Origin: Gemmatimonadota bacterium
GTDB lineage: Bacteria; Gemmatimonadota; Gemmatimonadetes; Gemmatimonadales; Gemmatimonadaceae
Direction of reading: 5' to 3'
DNA: 35,334 bases
Assembly: GCA_026387895.1 (NCBI GenBank)
Contig: JAPLKT010000149.1
Span: forward strand, 1-35,334
In this document: piece by piece, positions 30,647 to 35,334 of the stretch
Layout: the number at the start of each line of letters is the position of its first letter
Numbering within the stretch: position 1 is the stretch's first letter
Notes under the pieces: generated by a model
Database searches by the model: none
Told to the model about the DNA's origin: nothing
What the model saw: the letters and a program-made list of their open reading frames with translations, nothing else
Position numbers and translations under genes: made by a program

Positions 30647-32812
30647 TCAGAACACGAGAGGGCCGAGGGCAAAGATGCGCCGCGCATCCACACGCAACGC
30701 ACCGGGTTCGGTCCCCGCTAGAAAATACTCGACGTACCGACGCTCGGCAGGCGTCGAGGGGGTCGCAAGCGTCCCGGTGGCTCGATCCAGCTGAGCCGAC
30801 ACCACCCCTTCCGGTACCGCCCACGCACTGGACGGCCGCGCGTAGCCGCCGCGCGCGATCATCTGTGCCCAGATCGGCGCGGCGAGTGTGCCGCCCGCCA
30901 CACCGCGCTCGGCGATTGGCTTCCGCTTGTCCATCCCAAGCCAGACGCCGCCCACAATTTCTGGGGTGAGTCCCACAAACCAGACGTCGGCGTTGTCGTC
31001 GGTGGTCCCCGTTTTACCGGCCACCGGAACGGTGATGGGGAGATATTTGCGAATGATGGTCGCGGTGCCGCGCTCAATCACATCGCGCATCATGTCACGC
31101 ACGACAAAGGTGACCGAGGCGTCCATGGCGGGTGGAAGCATGCGCACCGACTGTCCCCAGACCGTCTTTCCCGCGGCGTCTTCCACGCGATACACAAAGC
31201 GCGGTTCGACGGGCGTTCCGAGATTTGCGAAGGCGGTGTAGGCGACCACGAAATCGAGCGGCTGCACTTCCGAGGCGCCAATCGCGCTCGAGGGGTAGGG
31301 CGCGATCAGCGTGGAGATGCCGAGTCGGCGCGCTAACGCGATCACCGAATCGGGGCCGCTCTTGAGCCACAACTGCACGGCAACCGGATTGCGCGACTTC
31401 GTGATGGCCTCGCGCAGCGTGATGTTGCCCAAGAACAGCCCGTCGGAGTTCTTGGGGCTGTACTCCTGCCGATCGAACATCACATGCAGATTCGTGTCGG
31501 GGACAATCGTGTTGGGCGGAATGGAGTCGCTGATCGCGCGGGCGTACACAATCGGCTTGAAGCTCGACCCTGGCTGACGCATACCGTTCACGGCGCGATT
31601 GAACTGCGACTCCTGATAGTTGCGTCCCCCGACGAGCGCTTTGACATCGCCGCTGGTGGGATCAATCGCGATGGCCAGTCCTTGGAGGTAGTCGGTGCTC
31701 CCCTTGGGGTGTTTGTCGAAGGTGGCATTGGTGTATCCCGGACGTGCTTCGACGGCGGCCGTGCCTTCGACCAGCGCCGACACCGCGGCGCGCTGCAGTG
31801 CCGGCTCCAGCGTGGTGTAGACCTTGTACCCACCGGCGCTCACGGGAATTCCCGCCGCTTCGGCTTGCCCCCTCACCACATCCACGAAGTAGCCCGATGG
31901 GGCGGAGACGCCGGCGTTCCCGTCTGTCTGGACCGGAGTGGCCTTGGCCGCGTCCGCGTCACTCTTGGCGATCAGTTTCTGATCGACCATGAGGTCGAGA
32001 ATAAGATTACGCCGCGCGCGGTTTTTGTCTGGGTTGCGCGCGGGGTCGTAAATGGCCGGCCCCTTCGGGAGCGCGGCCAGCGACGCTGCCTCGGCGAGCG
32101 TCAACCGAGACGCACTCTTGCCGAAGTAGTGCCGCGCGGCCGATTCGATCCCATACCAGCCGCGCCCGAAAGCAATGCAGTTCAGGTAGGCCTCAAGAAT
32201 CTGTTCTTTGTTGTAGTGCTTCTCCATCTCGCGTGCCGCGCGCTGCTCGCGGAGCTTGCGGAACGCGCTCTTGTCACGCCGGTCAATCTGGTCGGGATGC
32301 AGGTTGCCCACGAGCTGCTGCGTGATGGTGCTCGCCCCACCGCGCGACTGCCCGAGCATTTTCCCCTTAATCGCGCCGGCAACGCCGACCATGTCCACCC
32401 CGTCGTGCTGGTAAAAGCGATGGTCCTCGACGGCGACAAAGGCCTGGTAGACGTGCTTGGGCAGTGACCGGAGCGCGACGCTCGTCCGCCACTGCCGACC
32501 GATTTCCCCGATCAACGAGCCGTCACGGGCGTACACCAGCGACGACTGCGGCAGCGCGATGATGCTCCAGGGCTCCCCAGTTGAGACCGGCGCGGCCTTA
32601 AGGCGCACGCCGCCCACAGGGACGCCCACAGGGACGCCCACAGGGACGCCCACAGGGACGCCCACAGGGACGCCCACAGGGACGCCCACAGGGACGCTCT
32701 GGGCACGGGCCAGCGACCCCACCAGCATCAGGGCACCTAGGGCACCTGCGGCACCTGCGGCACCTAGGGCAGCCACGGCACGGCGGACGGACTGGGGAAA
32801 GGTCGGAAGCAT
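30647..32812 (-). CDS. Bifunctional penicillin-binding protein 1A type (GT51 transglycosylase/transpeptidase)
   Basis: 721 residues. The N-terminus is a signal/anchor with Gly-Ala-rich hydrophobic core ending SLARAQ, then seven exact VPVG units (residues 40-67) encoded by a 12-bp minisatellite. The GT51 domain has EDHRFYQHDGVD (catalytic Glu129), GGASTITQQLVGN and LEAYLNCIAFGRGWYGIESAA. The transpeptidase has SSFK (Ser416), SRN (473-475) and KTGT (600-603). It polymerises and cross-links peptidoglycan at the outer face of the inner membrane. The VPVG run probably forms an elastin-like flexible spacer; whether ARAQ is cut by signal peptidase is unclear. It is divergent from nadE across 89 bp. 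Confidence 0.94.
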   Translation of the reverse strand: MLPTFPQSVRRAVAALGAAGAAGALGALMLVGSLARAQSVPVGVPVGVPVGVPVGVPVGVPVGVPVGGVRLKAAPVSTGEPWSIIALPQSSLVYARDGSLIGEIGRQWRTSVALRSLPKHVYQAFVAVEDHRFYQHDGVDMVGVAGAIKGKMLGQSRGGASTITQQLVGNLHPDQIDRRDKSAFRKLREQRAAREMEKHYNKEQILEAYLNCIAFGRGWYGIESAARHYFGKSASRLTLAEAASLAALPKGPAIYDPARNPDKNRARRNLILDLMVDQKLIAKSDADAAKATPVQTDGNAGVSAPSGYFVDVVRGQAEAAGIPVSAGGYKVYTTLEPALQRAAVSALVEGTAAVEARPGYTNATFDKHPKGSTDYLQGLAIAIDPTSGDVKALVGGRNYQESQFNRAVNGMRQPGSSFKPIVYARAISDSIPPNTIVPDTNLHVMFDRQEYSPKNSDGLFLGNITLREAITKSRNPVAVQLWLKSGPDSVIALARRLGISTLIAPYPSSAIGASEVQPLDFVVAYTAFANLGTPVEPRFVYRVEDAAGKTVWGQSVRMLPPAMDASVTFVVRDMMRDVIERGTATIIRKYLPITVPVAGKTGTTDDNADVWFVGLTPEIVGGVWLGMDKRKPIAERGVAGGTLAAPIWAQMIARGGYARPSSAWAVPEGVVSAQLDRATGTLATPSTPAERRYVEYFLAGTEPGALRVDARRIFALGPLVF
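32612..32695. repeat. 12-bp x 7 perfect minisatellite encoding (VPVG)7
   Basis: Seven identical units of GCCCACAGGGAC (plus strand), giving Val-Pro-Val-Gly repeats in the PBP1A-type protein on the minus strand. No synonymous change separates the copies, which indicates recent slippage or strong homogenisation. Length change would leave the frame intact. Confidence 0.97.
32732..32767. repeat. 9-bp x 4 repeat in the PBP signal/anchor segment
   Basis: GGCACCTAG / GGCACCTGC / GGCACCTGC / GGCACCTAG, followed by degenerate copies, encode the Gly-Ala-Ala/Leu pattern of the hydrophobic segment of the PBP. Near-perfect tandem. Confidence 0.8.
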
Positions 32813-32901
32813 TGGCTGAATTGTACCCTCTCACTCGGTAATCGGTACCGTCTGAGGCCCCGACGTTGCCCCACCCCTAGCAGGAGTGCGAACTTTCACT
32901 C

Positions 32902-34776
32902 ATGCCGCTGCTCCACCTCGCAATCGCCCAGTTCCGCCCCCGCAAAGCCGACGTGCCGGGAAACCTCGCGCGTATTGGTGAGGTGCTCGCACAAGCGGCC
33001 GCGCTCTCCCCGCGCCCGCACGTGGTGCATTTCCCCGAAACCGCCACCTCGGCCTATTTCGTAGAAGGGGGCGTTCGCGAGTGTTCGCTGACGGTCGCGG
33101 AGCTCACCAGTGGACTCGCGGCTGCGTACGCCGCGGCCGGTGGCTTTGCCTCGTCCGACGTCGCGCCGATTGCCGCGGTCGTGGGCTTCTACGAGCGGCT
33201 CGACGGGACACTGCACAACAGCGTGGCCTATGTGCAGCTCGAGAGCGGCACCGCGCGCGCGCTGCACGTGCATCGCAAGAACTTCCTCCCCACGTATGGC
33301 ATGTTCGACGAAGAACGATTCGTCGAACGCGGCTACGGCGTGCGCGCCTTCGACACCCCGTGGGGACGCGCGGCGATGCTCGTCTGCGAGGATGCCTGGC
33401 ATTCGCTCACGGGCACGATCGCCGCGCTCGACGGCGCGCAGATCATCTTTGTGTCGTCGGCCGCACCGGCGCGTGGCGCCTTTGAGCGCGAGGACGGCGA
33501 CTCGGTCCCCGCCACGGTGGCGCGCTGGACGCGCCTCGTGCGCGACATCGCCGAGGAGCATGGGATCTTCGTCACCCTGTCGAATCTGGTGGGGAGCGAA
33601 GGGGGGAAAATGTTCCAAGGCTCGTCGCTCGTGATGGGCCCGCGCGGCGACACCCGAAGCCGCGCCCCCGTGTGGGACGAAGCGTTGCTCACCGCGACGG
33701 TCGACCTCGATGACATCGGGCGCGCACGCGCCGAGGGGAACCTCCTCAGCGATCTCAAGACCGCGTTGCCAACTTTGCGCGCCGAGCTCGATCGTGCCGC
33801 AGCCGGCGATCGCGTCGACCCGAACGCCGCGGGCTGGGCCAGCGTGGCAGGTGCGGCGGAAACACCCGTCAGTCCTGCGCCGCGCGGTGCAGTGCATGCT
33901 GGGACGGCGCCGCTCACGGCGCCGCTCACGCTAGTCGTCGGTGGAGACCGCGGGCGCGGAACCCCGCCGTCGCTGGCGATCGACGCGCCGATGCTCGAAC
34001 AGTGGCTCGTAGCCTTCCTTCGCGATGAGTTCAAACGCAGGGGCTTCACCGACGCCGTGGTCGGTGTCTCAGGCGGCGTGGACTCGGCCGTGGTCGCCGC
34101 CCTCGCGGCCCGGGCCTTGGGCCCCGAGCATGTGATCGGGGTGCGCCTTCCATACCGCTCCTCAAGCGCCGACTCGCTCGACCACGCCTCGCTGCTCCTC
34201 ACGCAACTCGGCATCACCGAGCGCACCGTGGACATCAGCGCTGCTGTGGACGGCTATCTCGCGCAGGAACCCGAGGCAGATGCCGCGCGACGCGGCAACG
34301 TCATGGCCCGCACGCGCATGATCGCCCTCTTTGATCTCTCGGCCAAGCATCGCGCCCTTCCGCTTGGCACGGGTAACAAGAGCGAACGACTACTCGGCTA
34401 CTTCACCTGGCACGCCGACGATTCACCGCCGGTGAATGCCATTGGCGATCTGTTCAAGACGCAGGTGTGGGCGCTCGCGCGTCACCTCGGCGTCCCCAGC
34501 GAAATTATTGGGAAGCCCGCCTCGGCGGACCTCGAACAGGGGCAGACCGACGAGAAGGATTTCGGCATCTCGTACGCCAAGGCCGATGTCATTCTCAACT
34601 GGCTTGTGAATGGTTGGACGCCAACCGAGTTGGTCGCACGGGGCTTTGATGCGGCCGAGGTGGAGATCGTGCGCAAACGGTTGGATGGCACGCACTGGAA
34701 GCGTCGCCTCCCCACGGTGGCGCTCGTGAGTGGTGCGGCCATCGGCGAGAGCTATCTGCGTCCGGTGGATTACTGA
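32902..34776 (+). CDS. nadE: Glutamine-dependent NAD+ synthetase
   Basis: 624 residues. An N-terminal nitrilase-fold glutaminase domain carries the triad Glu46 (FPETATSAYF), Lys126 (HRKNFLPTYGMFDE) and Cys162 (LVCEDAWHS). The C-terminal synthetase has the PP-loop SGGVDSA (390-396), GTGNKSERLLGYFTWHADDS and QTDEKDFGISY. The protein makes NAD+ from deamido-NAD+, using ammonia released from glutamine. The linker between domains is rich in Ala/Pro (about 310-360). Start ATG 32902; GGAG lies about 15 nt upstream, rather far. It is divergent from the PBP gene. Confidence 0.95.
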   Translation: MPLLHLAIAQFRPRKADVPGNLARIGEVLAQAAALSPRPHVVHFPETATSAYFVEGGVRECSLTVAELTSGLAAAYAAAGGFASSDVAPIAAVVGFYERLDGTLHNSVAYVQLESGTARALHVHRKNFLPTYGMFDEERFVERGYGVRAFDTPWGRAAMLVCEDAWHSLTGTIAALDGAQIIFVSSAAPARGAFEREDGDSVPATVARWTRLVRDIAEEHGIFVTLSNLVGSEGGKMFQGSSLVMGPRGDTRSRAPVWDEALLTATVDLDDIGRARAEGNLLSDLKTALPTLRAELDRAAAGDRVDPNAAGWASVAGAAETPVSPAPRGAVHAGTAPLTAPLTLVVGGDRGRGTPPSLAIDAPMLEQWLVAFLRDEFKRRGFTDAVVGVSGGVDSAVVAALAARALGPEHVIGVRLPYRSSSADSLDHASLLLTQLGITERTVDISAAVDGYLAQEPEADAARRGNVMARTRMIALFDLSAKHRALPLGTGNKSERLLGYFTWHADDSPPVNAIGDLFKTQVWALARHLGVPSEIIGKPASADLEQGQTDEKDFGISYAKADVILNWLVNGWTPTELVARGFDAAEVEIVRKRLDGTHWKRRLPTVALVSGAAIGESYLRPVDY

Positions 34777-34869
34777 GCGAGCGCGCCCCACGTGGCATCG
34801 CAAGAATCGGATTGAGACGCTGTCCCGCAGGGCGTACCATGCAGCCAACGCAGGTCACCGGAGTTGGCC

Positions 34870-35334
34870 ATGACGCTTGAGAGTGAGGGTACCGATTACG
34901 CACGCATTGAGCGGGCGATCCGCTTTCTCGACGCGAATCGCGCCACGCAACCGTCGCTGGCCGACGTCGCCGCGGACGTTGGGCTGAGCGAGGCGCATTT
35001 TCAGAAGCTGTTTACGCGCTGGGCCGGCATCAGCCCCAAGCGATTTGTGCAGTATCGGACCGCTGAAGTGGTCAAGCGGTTGCTCGCCGAGGAGCGGAGC
35101 GTGCTTGACGTGAGCTTCGAAGCTGGCTTGAGCGGCCCTGGGCGGCTGCACGATTTAGTCGTGAACGCCGAAGCGGCAACGCCCGGGGAGCTGCAGCGTT
35201 TTGGTGCAGGGGTCACCGTGCGCTACGGCTTCCATCCCACGCTGTTCGGCGAGTGCCTGATTGCGGTGACCGCGCGCGGGATCTGCCACTTGGCGTTTGT
35301 GCATCCCGTGTCGCGCGACGACGCATTGGCGCGA
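34870..35334 (+). CDS. Ada-like AraC/methylated-DNA-cysteine methyltransferase (3'-partial)
   Basis: 155 codons run to the window edge with no stop. An AraC helix-turn-helix domain is clear: LADVAADVGLSEAHFQKLF and RWAGISPKRFVQYRTAEVV, then EAATPGELQ. After it begins the O6-alkylguanine methyltransferase lead domain, with YGFHPTLFGECLIAVTARGI and CHLAFVHP. The catalytic PCHR motif would lie beyond the edge. The protein would repair alkylated guanine and activate transcription when methylated; it lacks the N-terminal Ada Cys domain of E. coli Ada. It lies 93 bp after nadE on the same strand. Confidence 0.88.
   Translation, partial: MTLESEGTDYARIERAIRFLDANRATQPSLADVAADVGLSEAHFQKLFTRWAGISPKRFVQYRTAEVVKRLLAEERSVLDVSFEAGLSGPGRLHDLVVNAEAATPGELQRFGAGVTVRYGFHPTLFGECLIAVTARGICHLAFVHPVSRDDALAR

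Overview
The window is GC-rich, densely coded DNA from a free-living bacterium. The gene set fits a member of the Gemmatimonadota: a leishmanolysin-like lipoprotein, a GMC oxidoreductase with a Tat-exported gluconate-dehydrogenase subunit 3 and a TIM-barrel isomerase, a long-form IspH, and a secreted protein with a PPAGMCRIW motif. That assignment is inference from gene content; there is no rRNA or other marker here to prove it. Most genes lie on the minus strand in overlapping or tightly spaced operons.

Layout. 1-2066 (+): the 3' part of a gene joining a UvrA N-terminal segment in frame to an ABC-F ATPase, closed by a strong hairpin. 2073-3304 (-): an 11-bp x8 tandem repeat, a Tat-type Rieske protein with an in-frame amber codon near its end, and a four-helix membrane protein with one His per helix. 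3410-4571: a small helical protein and a DUF421/YetF protein. 4599-10148 (-): thioesterase, ispH, mutarotase-like protein, DUF985 cupin, a conserved unknown and fahA. 10282-12807: YjjX-type NTPase, CGNR zinc-finger regulator, and an overlapping TetR/ECF-sigma pair with operator palindromes, one lying exactly between the -35 and -10. 12920-16038 (-): sugar-oxidation operon. 16128-17347 (-): winged-helix regulator plus AbiEii-like nucleotidyltransferase, preceded by an AT-rich palindromic operator. 17570-22625 (-): lipoprotein, a SelW/Rdx-like gene, pfkA, a secreted protein and a DEAH-type helicase with an RGG-rich tail. 22751-26581: pseudopilin, DEAD-box helicase, alpha/beta hydrolase, unknown protein. 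26947-35334: lon, leishmanolysin-like lipoprotein, PBP1A, glutamine-dependent NAD synthetase, and a 3'-partial Ada-like gene.

The most striking item is a 77-codon gene at 22044-22277 (-) that ordinary ORF calling breaks at a TGA. Its reading frame gives a SelW/SelT/SelH (Rdx) protein with a CxxU motif. The TGA is followed at once by a two-tier hairpin with a GGUCU apical loop, which resembles a bacterial SECIS element. The gene's stop overlaps the GTG start of pfkA. This is probably a true selenoprotein, although no Sec-decoding genes lie in the window.

A second theme is perfect or near-perfect minisatellites: 11 bp x8 at the Rieske stop codon, 12 bp x7 encoding (VPVG)7 after the PBP1A signal/anchor, 12 bp x4 and 9 bp x4 inside export signals, and 15-bp and 17-bp duplications. 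Several sit in the N-terminal export segments of envelope proteins. No CRISPR array, rRNA, tRNA, insertion sequence or prophage was recognised.
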